A stretch of DNA of 64,000 nt from Microbacterium salsuginis (GCF_012524205.1 NZ_JABACI010000004.1:848296-912295); one strand, 5' to 3'. Counted from the first letter of the stretch, positions 17,759 to 27,604 are shown. Translations and numbers: made by a program. Notes: a model not told the origin generated them from the letters alone.

Positions 17759-18792
17759 CTCAGCTCGCCGGGGGTTCGGGCCTGGCCGGCCCGCCTCCGG
17801 TTCCGGGCGACGTCGAGGACGCGCGGGCGGGGGAGCACCTGCTCCCCGCCCGGCGCGGCCGGTCGCGTCGCAGCCGCGAGGAGAATCGCGCGGGACTGCT
17901 GCTCATCAGTCCGACGCTGGTCATCATCACGGTCGCGGTCATCATCCCGATCGTGTGGGCCATCGCCCTGGCCTTCCAGCAGGTGCGGCTCCTCAACATC
18001 CGCGACACCGGCATCATCGGCGAGTACACGCTCGAGAACTTCATCGAGGTCCTCACCTCGCCCGGGTTCTTCGGCGCGCTGTGGACGACGATCGTCTATT
18101 CGGTGTGCGGCACCGCCCTGGCGATCGGCATCGGGCTGATCGCCGCGCTTGCTCTGCGCAAGCCGTTCCGCGGCCGCGGGCTGATCCGCGCGTCACTCCT
18201 GCTGCCGTATGTCGCTCCGGTCGTCGCCGCCACGTTCGTCTGGTCGACGTTGCTCAATCCGCAATACGGGTTCGTCAACTGGTTCGGCACCACCCTGCTC
18301 GGCTGGGAGGAGCCCGTCGCCTTCCTGTCGCAGAGGTGGCTGCCGGTCTCGGTCTTCGGCTGGCAGATCGAGGTGCCGATCGCGCTCGTGACGGTGATCT
18401 GCTTCGAGGCGTGGCGGTCGTTCCCCTTCGCCTTCCTCTTCCTCACGGCCCGGCTCCAGGCGGTGCCGGACGTTCTCGACGAGGCCGCCCGGATCGACGG
18501 GGCCACGCCGACGCAGCGCTTCTGGCACATCCTGTGGCCGCAGCTGCTGCCCACCATCGCGGTGCTGAGCGTGCTGCGCTTCATCTGGACGTTCAACAAC
18601 TTCGACGACATCTACCTGCTGACCGGCGGCGGTGCGGGCACCGAGGTGGTGTCGGTGCGCGTCTTCGACTACATGACCGCGCGGGGCGACATCGGTGCCG
18701 CAGCGGCGCAGGCGCTCGTGTTGGCCGCGATCCTGGCCGTCCTCGTCGGCATCTACCTCAAACTCTTCGGACGACAGGAGGAGCAGGCATGA
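17755..18792 (+). CDS. sugar ABC transporter permease, MalF type
   Basis: A 345-residue permease with six main membrane segments. The EAA loop reads DEAARIDGATPTQRFWHI (about residues 240-260), which docks the ATPase. The ATG at 17755 overlaps the stop of the binding-protein gene by 4 bases. The first 45 residues are a hydrophilic, Pro/Arg-rich cytoplasmic extension. It pairs with the following permease. Confidence 0.93.
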   Translation: MTQLAGGSGLAGPPPVPGDVEDARAGEHLLPARRGRSRRSREENRAGLLLISPTLVIITVAVIIPIVWAIALAFQQVRLLNIRDTGIIGEYTLENFIEVLTSPGFFGALWTTIVYSVCGTALAIGIGLIAALALRKPFRGRGLIRASLLLPYVAPVVAATFVWSTLLNPQYGFVNWFGTTLLGWEEPVAFLSQRWLPVSVFGWQIEVPIALVTVICFEAWRSFPFAFLFLTARLQAVPDVLDEAARIDGATPTQRFWHILWPQLLPTIAVLSVLRFIWTFNNFDDIYLLTGGGAGTEVVSVRVFDYMTARGDIGAAAAQALVLAAILAVLVGIYLKLFGRQEEQA

Positions 18793-19703
18793 GCGTCGCG
18801 ACTGCCGGTAAGACGGGGACGACGGCCCGGCGGGGCGTGGGACGCGACCGTTTCGAGAACGGCCTGTTCGCAGTCCTCAAGCCGATCGTGATCGTGCTGC
18901 TGCTGATCGTGGCGGTCTTCCCTTTCTATTACATGGTGCTGCTGAGCTTCCGGTCGCTCGACTCGCTGCTGCAGAACCCCGGGGCGCTGTGGATCTCGAT
19001 CGAGGAGCTCGACCTGGCGACCTACCTCGAGGTGCTGGCACCCGTCTCGGACGGCGGCCAGGGCTTCGTCGTCTTCATGCGCAACTCGCTGCTGGTGGCA
19101 CTCAGCACGGTCGTGCTGACGCTGCTCGTGGCGATCCCCGGCGCCTACGCCGTCAGCCGGCTGCGGTTCTTCGGTCGGCGGCAGGTCTCGGCGCTGTTCC
19201 TCGCGGTGTACTTCTTCCCCGCGATCCTGCTGGCCGTCCCGCTGTTCGTCTTCTTCACGCAGTTGGGGCTCCGGGGATCGCTCGTCGCGCTCGTCGTCGT
19301 CTACGTGTCGCAGGTCGCGGCGGTGTCGATCTACACGCTGCGCAACTACTTCGCGACGGTGCCGGTCTCGCTCGAAGAGGCAGCGGCGATCGACGGATGC
19401 GGGCGGCTGCAGACCATGTGGAAGATCAGTCTTCCGCTGGCCATGCCGGCTCTCGTCTCCAACGGGCTCTTCATCTTCATGATCGCCTGGAACGAGTTCC
19501 TGTTCGCGCTGCTCTTCCTCGTCGAGAAGCGCGACTCCTGGACCGTGTCGCTCGGTCTCTCGCAGCTGTCGGGAAGCATCGAGGTGCCCACGACCGTGCT
19601 CATGGCCGGATCGGTCATCCTGACCCTCCCGATCATCATCCTGTTCTTCGCGTCGGAGCGTCTTCTCGTCGGCGGTCTGACCGCGGGCGCCGAGAAGGGC
19701 TGA
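18789..19703 (+). CDS. sugar ABC transporter permease, MalG type
   Basis: A 304-residue permease with six membrane segments and the EAA motif EEAAAIDGCGRLQTMWKI near residue 200. The ATG at 18789 overlaps the stop of the preceding permease gene by 4 bases. It forms the second half of the transmembrane channel. A 63-base gap without a clear terminator separates it from the dehydrogenase gene. Confidence 0.93.
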   Translation: MSVATAGKTGTTARRGVGRDRFENGLFAVLKPIVIVLLLIVAVFPFYYMVLLSFRSLDSLLQNPGALWISIEELDLATYLEVLAPVSDGGQGFVVFMRNSLLVALSTVVLTLLVAIPGAYAVSRLRFFGRRQVSALFLAVYFFPAILLAVPLFVFFTQLGLRGSLVALVVVYVSQVAAVSIYTLRNYFATVPVSLEEAAAIDGCGRLQTMWKISLPLAMPALVSNGLFIFMIAWNEFLFALLFLVEKRDSWTVSLGLSQLSGSIEVPTTVLMAGSVILTLPIIILFFASERLLVGGLTAGAEKG

Positions 19704-19766
19704 CGCGCGGCATCCGTTCGTCCACCCATTCCATCCGTCGTCATCGCCCCGAAGGAGCGCAGGCTC

Positions 19767-20825
19767 GTGCCGCACATCGTCCAATTCACCGAACCCCGGC
19801 GGGTCGAACTCGTCGAGACCGATCCCGCACCGCTCGTTCCCGGCTCGGTGCGTGTCGCGACCTGGTACTCGGGGATCTCGGCGGGCACCGAGCTCACCGC
19901 TTACCGGGGGACGAATCCCTACCTCACGTCGACGTGGGACGCGCAGCACCGCCTGTTCGTCCCGGGTGAGCCGAGCTTCGGCTACCCCGTCCAGGGCTGG
20001 GGCTACTCCGAGGTGGGCCAGGTGGTCGAGGTCGCCGACGATGTGACGTCCCTGCGCCCCGGCGACGTCGTGCACGGCATCTGGGGCCATCGCAGCGACG
20101 CGGTGCTGCCGGCATCCGCTCTGGAATGGCGACGGATGCCGGACCAGGCCGATCCGCTGCTCGGGACCTTCGCGCGGGTCGGGTCGATCGCCCTGAACGG
20201 CGTGCTCGCGGCGGATGTGCGGCTGGGCGAGCGCGTCGCCATCTTCGGGCAGGGCGTCATCGGTCTGCTCGCGACCCGGCTGGCCACACTCTCGGGCGGG
20301 CGGGTGTACGCGGTCGACACCGTGGCAGGACGTCTGGCGATGGCCGAGAGCTTCGGTGCGGTGGCGTCGATCGACGCGCTCCGCCCCGGTGGGGCCGGCG
20401 CCCACATCCGAGAGCTGACCGGGGGCGGAGCCGACAGCGCCATCGAGCTCTCAGGCTCGGATCGCGCGCTCCATGAGGCGGTGCGCTGCGTGGTGGTCGA
20501 GGGCCTGGTCGCGGCATCCGGCTTCTATCAGGGCGGGGCGGCCGAGCTGCGCCTGGGTGAGGAGTTCCACCACAACCGCGTGCGCATCGTGGCGAGTCAG
20601 ATCTCGGGAGTTCCGGTCGGGATGGGAGGGCGCTGGGACCAGCCCCGCCTGGTGCGCACGGTGATGGAGCTGATCCTCTCGGGCGCCGTCGACGCCGGCG
20701 CGCTCGTGAGCGACGTGGTGGCCGCCCCGGACGTGGCCGGCGTCTTCGAGCGGCTCGACGCGGGCGATCCCCAGATCCTCCAGGCTGTCCTGCGGTTCGA
20801 TGCCGCACCGGAGCGCGCCCGATGA
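19767..20825 (+). CDS. MDR-family (zinc-alcohol-dehydrogenase-like) sugar dehydrogenase
   Basis: A 352-residue medium-chain dehydrogenase. The nucleotide-binding motif GQGVIGLLATRLA is near residue 160. The catalytic N-terminal half lacks the Cys-rich structural zinc lobe of classical alcohol dehydrogenases. The C-terminal stretch GEEFHHNRVRIVASQ resembles the corresponding region of E. coli YcjQ, a keto-glucoside dehydrogenase. It starts with GTG at 19767 after a GAAGGAG site. Its stop overlaps the next gene by 4 bases. It may oxidise or reduce a sugar carbon together with the Gfo/Idh/MocA protein. The exact reaction is inferred from neighbours. Confidence 0.85.
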   Translation: MPHIVQFTEPRRVELVETDPAPLVPGSVRVATWYSGISAGTELTAYRGTNPYLTSTWDAQHRLFVPGEPSFGYPVQGWGYSEVGQVVEVADDVTSLRPGDVVHGIWGHRSDAVLPASALEWRRMPDQADPLLGTFARVGSIALNGVLAADVRLGERVAIFGQGVIGLLATRLATLSGGRVYAVDTVAGRLAMAESFGAVASIDALRPGGAGAHIRELTGGGADSAIELSGSDRALHEAVRCVVVEGLVAASGFYQGGAAELRLGEEFHHNRVRIVASQISGVPVGMGGRWDQPRLVRTVMELILSGAVDAGALVSDVVAAPDVAGVFERLDAGDPQILQAVLRFDAAPERAR

Positions 20826-21919
20826 CGGATCTGCCCGACTACCGGCCGCGGATCCCTGCGCAGCCCGCACGCGTCGGGCTCGTGGGCGCCGGCGCCATCG
20901 CCCGATCCGCGCACCTGCCGGCATACGCGGCGTGGCGGATCCCCGTCGTCGGGATCGCCTCCCGCACCGCCGGACATGCCCGGGCACTGGCGGCGGACTT
21001 CGGCATCGCGACGGTGCACGAGACCGTCGACGACCTCCTGGCGGATCCCGACATCGACGTGGTCGACATCGCAACGGGACCCGCCGGACGGCTCGATCTC
21101 ATCGAAGCCGCCGTGCGCAGCGGCAAGCACGTTCTCGCGCAGAAGCCGCTGAGCGTCGACGCGGCCGAACTCCCGCGGCTGCGCGCGGTCCTCGCGTCGG
21201 CCCGTGAGCGAGGACTGCGGGTGGCGGTCAACCAGAACGCGAGATGGGCGCCCGCGTGGCGACTGGCCACGCTCCTGGTGCGCAGCGGAGCGGTGGGCGA
21301 GGTCGTCGGTGTCACGCACCTGCACGACAAGCCCCTGCCGCCGCTCGCGGGCACCGCGTTCGACGATGTGCCGCACATGCTCATCGCCGACTACCTGGTG
21401 CATTGGATCGACATCACCCGCTGCTGGCTCGAGGGCGCTCATGTGGTGTCGGTCACGGCGCAGGACTCACGGGTGCCGGCTCAGCCCGACGCAGCACGCA
21501 ACCCGTGGCACGCCGGCATTCAGATCGGGACGTCCACGGGTGCCAGCGCGTCCCTCCGCATCGTCGGCGATGCCCGCACGCAGTCCGGCGGCTGCCCCTT
21601 CTGGATCCACGGCACCGAGGGCACGCTCCGTGGCAGCGTGCTGCTGGGCAGCGACTTCCTCGAACTCGAGCGGGGCGATGCGCGAACCCGGTTCCCCCTC
21701 GAGGGCCAATGGTTCACCGACGGGTTCGCCGGCGCGATGGGAGAGCTGCTCACCGCCGTGGCTGAAGATCGTGAGCCCGAGAACGCCGCCGAGCACGTGC
21801 TGGCCACCGTCGAACTGGGCCTGGCCGCCGTGGCATCCGCGGACGCAGGCGGCGTCCCCGTGCATCCGATCGACCTCGTCCTCACGCGCGCCTCCGACGG
21901 AAAGGCCTCCACGACATGA
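20822..21919 (+). CDS. Gfo/Idh/MocA-family NAD(P)-dependent oxidoreductase
   Basis: A 365-residue enzyme. The N-terminal Rossmann domain begins RVGLVGAGAIARSAHLPAY, and the family Lys is seen in HVLAQKPLSVD near residue 105. The C-terminal alpha/beta domain probably binds the sugar. Members oxidise or reduce sugar hydroxyl groups, and in the ycj-type pathway one acts as a glucoside 3-dehydrogenase. Start and stop both overlap neighbouring genes by 4 bases, so it is tightly coupled to the MDR enzyme and the GH36 enzyme. Confidence 0.9.
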   Translation: MTDLPDYRPRIPAQPARVGLVGAGAIARSAHLPAYAAWRIPVVGIASRTAGHARALAADFGIATVHETVDDLLADPDIDVVDIATGPAGRLDLIEAAVRSGKHVLAQKPLSVDAAELPRLRAVLASARERGLRVAVNQNARWAPAWRLATLLVRSGAVGEVVGVTHLHDKPLPPLAGTAFDDVPHMLIADYLVHWIDITRCWLEGAHVVSVTAQDSRVPAQPDAARNPWHAGIQIGTSTGASASLRIVGDARTQSGGCPFWIHGTEGTLRGSVLLGSDFLELERGDARTRFPLEGQWFTDGFAGAMGELLTAVAEDREPENAAEHVLATVELGLAAVASADAGGVPVHPIDLVLTRASDGKASTT

Positions 21920-23205
21920 CGATCATCGACGAAGTGCCCGTCGCGCCGTCCGCACGTGTCTACGCGGAGGGCTGGCAGAGCTGGAGTCCCACCGCCTGGT
22001 ATCACCGGGACGCGCCGGCGCATCGACCGGACGAGCCGTGGCAGCACCTGATGCGCTTCCGCCCCGGCACGCCGCTTCCCGACGCCGGGGTGCAGGGCGA
22101 GGGCCTGCTGGTGGTGGATGCGGGAGAGGGCGCTCCGGCGCGCGTGTACGCGAGCATGGACGCGTCGACGCATGTGCCGACGATCCGCGCGCACTGGCAG
22201 GGGGATCGTGTGCTGGTGCACGCGGATGACCCCGTCGAGCAATGGACGACGGATGCTGCCACCACTGCAGGCGACGACGCTCTGGCGGCGTTCGGCGAGC
22301 GCTTCGGCGCGGCGGCCGGCGCCCGTGCCGAGGCATCCGTCCCGCGTGTCTGGTGCACGTGGTACCGGTACTTCGAAGAAGTGACGGCCGACGACGTGCT
22401 CGAGAACCTGCGAGCCATCGACGAGAGGGATCTCGCGGTGGACGTCGTGCAGATCGACGACGGCTGGAGCCTCGGAACGGGGGAGTGGACGAGGCCGAAC
22501 CCCCGGTTCGGCTCGCTGCCGGCGGCCGTCGACGCGATCCGCGAGAGCGGCAGGCGGGCGGGCCTCTGGCTGGCGCCGTTCTCGGTCGGCGCGCGATCAG
22601 ATCTCGCCCAGCAGCACCCTGACTGGCTGACCGGACCCGCCGGCTACAACTGGGGCGACGACCTTGTCGGACTCGACCTCACCCACCCGGGCGTACGGGA
22701 CTATCTGACCGAGGTCTTCACGGCCGTCCGCAGCCTCGGCGTGGATTACCTGAAGCTGGACTTCCTGTACGCGGGGGCCGTTCCCGGAGGGCGGCACGCT
22801 GAGGACGCCACCCCGATCGCCGCCTACCGCTCGGGCCTCGCGCTGATCCGCGACATCATGGGCGAAGAGGCCTACCTCCTCGGCTGCGGTGCTCCCATCC
22901 TTCCCAGTGTGGGTCTGGTGGACGCGATGCGGGTCTCGCCCGACACCTTCCACGAGGGCGGCGAAGACGGGTCGCAGGGCCTGCGCGGGCGGATGTCGCT
23001 CGAAGCGAGGGCATGGCAGCACGGCCGGCTGTGGACCACCGACCCGGACTGCCTCGTCGCCCGCCCGGCATTCACGCTGCGCGACGAATGGGCGGACGTG
23101 GTGCTCGCGGCGCCCGGCATCCGGGGGTTCTCGGACCGGATCGCCGAACTCGACGCGCACGGGCTGCGGCTCGTGGAACGACTGCTGAAGGAGCCCTCCG
23201 CATGA
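21916..23205 (+). CDS. GH36-type alpha-galactosidase-like glycosidase
   Basis: A 429-residue cytoplasmic clan GH-D enzyme without signal peptide. The (beta/alpha)8 barrel begins around VWCTWYRYFEEV. It has the VVQIDDGW strand and a likely nucleophile Asp282 in YLKLDFLY. Asp343 in MRVSPD fits the acid/base. It is much shorter than bacterial GH36 alpha-galactosidases (about 700 residues) because most of the N-terminal beta-sandwich is missing. It probably releases alpha-galactose or a modified sugar from the imported substrate. Confidence 0.85.
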   Translation: MTIIDEVPVAPSARVYAEGWQSWSPTAWYHRDAPAHRPDEPWQHLMRFRPGTPLPDAGVQGEGLLVVDAGEGAPARVYASMDASTHVPTIRAHWQGDRVLVHADDPVEQWTTDAATTAGDDALAAFGERFGAAAGARAEASVPRVWCTWYRYFEEVTADDVLENLRAIDERDLAVDVVQIDDGWSLGTGEWTRPNPRFGSLPAAVDAIRESGRRAGLWLAPFSVGARSDLAQQHPDWLTGPAGYNWGDDLVGLDLTHPGVRDYLTEVFTAVRSLGVDYLKLDFLYAGAVPGGRHAEDATPIAAYRSGLALIRDIMGEEAYLLGCGAPILPSVGLVDAMRVSPDTFHEGGEDGSQGLRGRMSLEARAWQHGRLWTTDPDCLVARPAFTLRDEWADVVLAAPGIRGFSDRIAELDAHGLRLVERLLKEPSA

Positions 23206-24905
23206 CCGTTCCCGATTTCGCCGTCCTGCGCGATCGGCTCGAGCCTCTGGTCCGCGAGCTCTACCCGGGCGCGGTGGACGAGGTTCTCGACGCGCTTCTC
23301 CGACTCGCGCAGCGGTGGGCGCCGCAGCTCGGTCCGGTCGGCAAAGGGCGACCGGACGAGGCCACGGCGTACCTGATCACTTACGGCGACGCGTTCCGTC
23401 GCGAGGGCGAGGCCCCACTTCACACGCTGGCGGAGGTGCTGCGGACGCATGTGCGCGACGCCGTCACCGATGTCCATCTGCTTCCCATCTATCCGTGGAC
23501 CTCGGACGACGGTTTCGGTGTCGTCGACCATCGCGAGGTGAATCCCGAACTCGGGACGTGGGGCGACATCGCCGACCTGCGGGCCGACCACGCACTCGCC
23601 CTCGACTTCGTCGCGAACCACCTGTCGAGCGCGAGCCCGTGGTTCGTCCACTGGCTTGCGGGTGATCCTCGCTACGCGGGGTACTTCCTCGAGCCGGGGC
23701 CGGAGTTCGACACGTCCCACGTCGTGCGACCGCGAACGACGCCGCTGACGCACGAGTACGTCCGGCCGGACGGAACCGTCGCGCACGCGTGGACCACCTT
23801 CGGCCCGGATCAGGTGGACGTCGATCCGAGCACGCCGGCCGTGCTGCTCGATCTCACCGATGTGCTGCTCGGATACGTCGCCCACGGCGCCACGACGGTG
23901 CGTCTGGACGCGATCGGCTTCCTCTGGAAGCAGTCGGGCACGACCTGCATCCACCTGCCGCAGACCCACGCGATCATCCGGTTGTGGCGAGTCCTCGTCG
24001 ACGCCCTCGCCCCTGGCACGCTGCTGCTCACCGAGACGAACGTGCCGCATGCCGACAACATCACCTACTTCGGCGACGGGTCGGACGAAGCGCACATGGT
24101 CTACCAGTTCGCACTGCCTCCCCTGGTCCTGCATGCCTTCGTGACGGGCCGGGCGACGGCGCTGACGGAGTGGGCGTCGCGGATCGGTCCGGTCAGCGAC
24201 ACGGCCACGTGGTTCAACTTCCTCGCGAGCCATGACGGGATCGGCATCCGGCCGACGCAGGGGCTGCTCGGCGACGACGATCGGAAGCTGCTCGTGGAGC
24301 GCACCCTCGCTCGCGGCGGCCGCGTGTCGATGGCGCGCCACCCCGACGGGTCGGAGGGCGTGTACGAGCTCAACACGAACTTCCTCGATGCGCTCGTGGC
24401 GCCGGGGGACCCGGATCCGGATGCCTCGGCCGTGGTCCGCGGTCTCGCCGCGCATGCCATCCTCCTCTCGCTGATCGGTGTGCCGGCGGTCTACTACCAC
24501 TCGCTTCTGGGGTCTGGTCAGGACCGCGCGGGCATGGAGGAGAGCGACATCGCGCGTCGCATCAACCGTGAGGTGCTCGACGCGGACCGGCTGGCGGCGG
24601 AGCTCGAATCCTCGCCGCGGCGCTCGGGCATGCTCGAGGGGCTGCGCCGGCTGTTCGAGCTGCGGCGCACGCTGCCCGGGTTCTCGCCGTTCGCCGATCA
24701 GGCGGTCGAGCACCTCGATGCGCGGGCGTTCGTCGTCCGACGTGCTGCGGGCACGCCCGACGAGATCGTCGCCGCCGTCAACGTGAGCGCCGAGACGGTG
24801 CAGCTGCCTCTGGCGGGCGCCGATGTCATCTCTGGCCGCCAGGTCGAGCGGCTCGAGCTGGAGCCGTTCGGGTTCGCATGGCTGAGACCGTCCGCACGAC
24901 CCTGA
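23202..24905 (+). CDS. GH13_18-type sugar phosphorylase (sucrose/glucosylglycerate phosphorylase-like)
   Basis: A 567-residue cytoplasmic enzyme. The nucleophile region VRLDAIGFLWK has Asp236, the acid/base Glu278 is in TETN, and the transition-state Asp345 in SHDGIG. The FLWKQSGTTCIHLPQTH stretch is typical of subfamily 18, which holds sucrose, glucosylglycerol and glucosylglycerate phosphorylases, including E. coli YcjM. It should cleave an alpha-glucoside with phosphate to give glucose 1-phosphate. The frame is open upstream, but the ATG at 23202 overlaps the GH36 stop by 4 bases. It is last in the operon. Confidence 0.88.
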   Translation: MTVPDFAVLRDRLEPLVRELYPGAVDEVLDALLRLAQRWAPQLGPVGKGRPDEATAYLITYGDAFRREGEAPLHTLAEVLRTHVRDAVTDVHLLPIYPWTSDDGFGVVDHREVNPELGTWGDIADLRADHALALDFVANHLSSASPWFVHWLAGDPRYAGYFLEPGPEFDTSHVVRPRTTPLTHEYVRPDGTVAHAWTTFGPDQVDVDPSTPAVLLDLTDVLLGYVAHGATTVRLDAIGFLWKQSGTTCIHLPQTHAIIRLWRVLVDALAPGTLLLTETNVPHADNITYFGDGSDEAHMVYQFALPPLVLHAFVTGRATALTEWASRIGPVSDTATWFNFLASHDGIGIRPTQGLLGDDDRKLLVERTLARGGRVSMARHPDGSEGVYELNTNFLDALVAPGDPDPDASAVVRGLAAHAILLSLIGVPAVYYHSLLGSGQDRAGMEESDIARRINREVLDADRLAAELESSPRRSGMLEGLRRLFELRRTLPGFSPFADQAVEHLDARAFVVRRAAGTPDEIVAAVNVSAETVQLPLAGADVISGRQVERLELEPFGFAWLRPSARP

Positions 24906-24929
24906 CGCTCGCGCGGACGGCCTCTGGTC

Positions 24930-27560
24930 TCACGCGCCGGACGCCAGCCAGGAGCGTGCCGAGAATGCGCCGAAGGCGACCGAGAACTCCTGCTTCGCAG
25001 GGCGGCCTCCGCCGTGGAACGTGACCTCGGCGGTGACCTCGCCCGGCGCCAGCACCTCGCTCTCCGGAGCGAACACCTCGGTGTGAGTGGAGCCGGGCGG
25101 GATCGACGCGATGCGGCGGCTGCCGTGAGGGGTACTCAGGCTGGCCGAGACCTGCCGTGACCCGTCATTGGTGATCTCGACCACGAGCTCTGCCGCGGAT
25201 CCGTTGCGGCGCGGCTGCACCGAGAGCATGCCATCGGCGACCTCGGTCCCGAGATCGGCGCCCACGAGGTCCAGACCGTAGTAGACGCGGGGGGCTCCGT
25301 CGAGCGTGACCGTCGCATAACCGGACGATGCGAGCACCTCCGTGCGCTGCCCGATCGAATCGAGCTGGGTCACCGTGCTGTCCGTGGCGGGCAGCGAGAC
25401 CTGCGTCTTCGTCGGCCACGGATCGACCCACACTTCGGGCGCCGGGAAGTGCCAGTCCGCCGGGTCGTGGTCAGCGTTGAGGAGATAGCCGTCGGAGCGA
25501 TTCCACAGCACGGCGGCGTGACCGGTGGGAGTGTCGAAGAGCAGACCGCGCGAGTGCTCGTCGCCGAGGTCTAGCCAGCCGAGGAACGTCGACGAGTCCA
25601 GCACCGCGGCCGCATTGGCGAAGGCCAGGAGCGAGGGCTTGGCGCTCAAGTCCCGGTTCATCAGGCCGAAGTGGTACTCGACGTTCTCGGGATTGGCCAC
25701 CTGCGGGTTTCCGAGCACGCTGTCGTGGAACTGGTACCAGCAGACAGTGCGGATGCCCTCAGCCCTCGCGAGGGCGAGTGTCAGGAAGATGTTCTCGGCC
25801 GCGTGCCGGTACGTGTCGTTCCACCACGCGTTGGGACGCGTGCAGGCGTAGGCCTCGGTCAGCCAGATCTCCTTCTCGCCGTGCTGGGCCATGATCGCCT
25901 TCAACTGCTTCAGGCCGCCGTAGAAGTTCCAGTACTTGCCGGTGGCTCCCGCTTCCCACTCCTCCCCGCCGGGGACATAGTCCGGCGTGAAGTTGCCGCG
26001 ACCCGGGTGGTAGGCGAAGGCGTCGATCATCTCCCACCCGCCCCCGGCGATGAAGTTCTCGACCCAGGGCTTGTCCATGCCGGCGAGACCGTTGTTCATG
26101 ATCTTCACCGTCGCTCCCGTCGCGGCGGCGCGGTCCACCACCGGCCGCAGTGCCTTGTCGATGTACGCCTGCGCCGCGACGCCGGTGTTGAACGGCCGGT
26201 TCAGCTCGTTCCCGACCTCGAAGTACTGCGCGCCTGCCGCGACGGCCGTGCCGAGGTTCGTGGCCGCCCACTGCGCCGCCACGGCGTCGGTGACCTCGAG
26301 CGAGGGCTGCAGCTCGATGTTGTGGAGGATGCCGCGCGCGTCGTACTCCGACGGAGGCAGGCCCGGCCCGCCGTCATAGGCGATCCGCACCCAGCTGATC
26401 CCCACGCGCTGCCACAGGTCGAGCAGTGCCGTGCTCGACGGACGCAGCAGCCAGGGGTAGTTGGCGATGCCGAACATGCTCTCCGCGCTCGGGTCGAGCG
26501 AGCGGGGCGGCAGCACTGCAAGGGTGGTGCGGGCGAACGCCTCGTCGCCTCCGCGCGTCGCCGCGACCTCGGCCAGCGCGATGCCCTGCCCCGGTGCCGG
26601 GACGGTGAACGTGTGCTCTGCGGTGCTCGCGGCGGCGATGCTGAGGGTGACCGTCTGCGCCGCCAGCTGCCCGCCGTTGAAGTCGCGAACCCACCAGCTC
26701 ACATCGACGGCGCCGTCCTGATCGCTCCCGTTCGCCACAAGAGCGGTCACCGACATGGTTTCGCCCGCCTGCCAGATGTTGAAGTCACGGTCGGTCCGCA
26801 GCTCGATCCCGAGCTCCTGCCCCAGTCCGATGGTCGCCGTCGCCGCTGGGCGGGTCGAACTGAAGAAGAAGTCGGCCTCACTGCGGTGACCGCCGGTGGG
26901 CAGCGGCACTCCGGGCGAGTGGATCCAGGTCGCATTCGTCCACGCCGGACGCGACCGGTCCAGGAGGAACATGCCATGCAGGTCGCCCCACGTGGAGACA
27001 TGCGCGATGCCGGCGGTCACCTCATAGGGGATTCCGCCCCGATCGTCTCGAACCCACTCGGTGACCGCGACGAACTCGTCCGGCTCGGTCGCTCCCAGGA
27101 TCGCCCGGCTGAAGAGGAAGCCGTCGGGCAGCAGCGTCGGTGCTCCCTGCACGTCCCACTCGAGGTGCGCGTGGTTGGCCGACACCGTGATCAGGCCCAC
27201 GACCGACGTCGGTCCTGCAGCGGCGGCGAAGGTGTACTCCATGCGGATCGCCGGCGCCCCCTCGGGTGTGGTGACGAGGGTGGGAGTGCCGCCCGTGGAG
27301 ACGTGGATGCCCGAGACGGTGTCCTTGACCTGGAAGCGCGATCCCTGAGAGCGGACGACTCCCGAACCGTCGCGGATGGCGATGCGGCCGCCGACGCTCG
27401 CGAGGACGCTGATGCCCGTCGCGGTGAGGGTCACATCGCCCACGGCGGCGTGGGCTTTCGCGGAGCCGAACTCACTGGCGGCGAGGACGCCGGCGGCGAG
27501 GGTGGCGCCCAGGAAGGTTCGGCGGGTGAGGCGGGGTCCATGACTGCGGTCTGACGTCAT
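24930..27560 (-). CDS. Tat-exported clan GH-A glycoside hydrolase
   Basis: An 876-residue secreted protein. A twin-arginine signal (RRTFLGATLAAG, residues about 11-22) is followed by a beta-rich region to residue 390, then a (beta/alpha)8 barrel. The barrel has the clan GH-A acid/base Glu452 in EVGNELNRP and a likely nucleophile Glu569 in WLTEAY. C-terminal beta domains follow. The GH family cannot be fixed by eye; GH39- or GH5-like barrels are closest. The ATG at 27560 has an AGGAG site 7 bases upstream and puts the twin arginines close to the start. It is divergent from a LacI regulator and shares its control region. Confidence 0.85.
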   Translation of the reverse strand: MTSDRSHGPRLTRRTFLGATLAAGVLAASEFGSAKAHAAVGDVTLTATGISVLASVGGRIAIRDGSGVVRSQGSRFQVKDTVSGIHVSTGGTPTLVTTPEGAPAIRMEYTFAAAAGPTSVVGLITVSANHAHLEWDVQGAPTLLPDGFLFSRAILGATEPDEFVAVTEWVRDDRGGIPYEVTAGIAHVSTWGDLHGMFLLDRSRPAWTNATWIHSPGVPLPTGGHRSEADFFFSSTRPAATATIGLGQELGIELRTDRDFNIWQAGETMSVTALVANGSDQDGAVDVSWWVRDFNGGQLAAQTVTLSIAAASTAEHTFTVPAPGQGIALAEVAATRGGDEAFARTTLAVLPPRSLDPSAESMFGIANYPWLLRPSSTALLDLWQRVGISWVRIAYDGGPGLPPSEYDARGILHNIELQPSLEVTDAVAAQWAATNLGTAVAAGAQYFEVGNELNRPFNTGVAAQAYIDKALRPVVDRAAATGATVKIMNNGLAGMDKPWVENFIAGGGWEMIDAFAYHPGRGNFTPDYVPGGEEWEAGATGKYWNFYGGLKQLKAIMAQHGEKEIWLTEAYACTRPNAWWNDTYRHAAENIFLTLALARAEGIRTVCWYQFHDSVLGNPQVANPENVEYHFGLMNRDLSAKPSLLAFANAAAVLDSSTFLGWLDLGDEHSRGLLFDTPTGHAAVLWNRSDGYLLNADHDPADWHFPAPEVWVDPWPTKTQVSLPATDSTVTQLDSIGQRTEVLASSGYATVTLDGAPRVYYGLDLVGADLGTEVADGMLSVQPRRNGSAAELVVEITNDGSRQVSASLSTPHGSRRIASIPPGSTHTEVFAPESEVLAPGEVTAEVTFHGGGRPAKQEFSVAFGAFSARSWLASGA

Positions 27561-27594
27561 CGTCGCTCCTGAGGGGTGAGGGTACGAATCTGCT

Positions 27595-27604
27595 AATGCG
27601 TATC
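27595..27604. promoter_or_regulatory. LacI-type operator copy 1
   Basis: AATGCGTATC, with a central CG, lies 35 bases upstream of the secreted glycosidase start. It matches the copy at 27673 in nine of ten positions. A TTGACA on the minus strand (27652-27647) could be the -35 box of the glycosidase promoter. Confidence 0.5.

Noticed and set aside
25671..27554. Plus-strand 627-codon open frame opposite the Tat-exported glycosidase
   Set aside because: No domain and Arg/Val/Gly-rich composition. The minus strand has a signal peptide and catalytic motifs.
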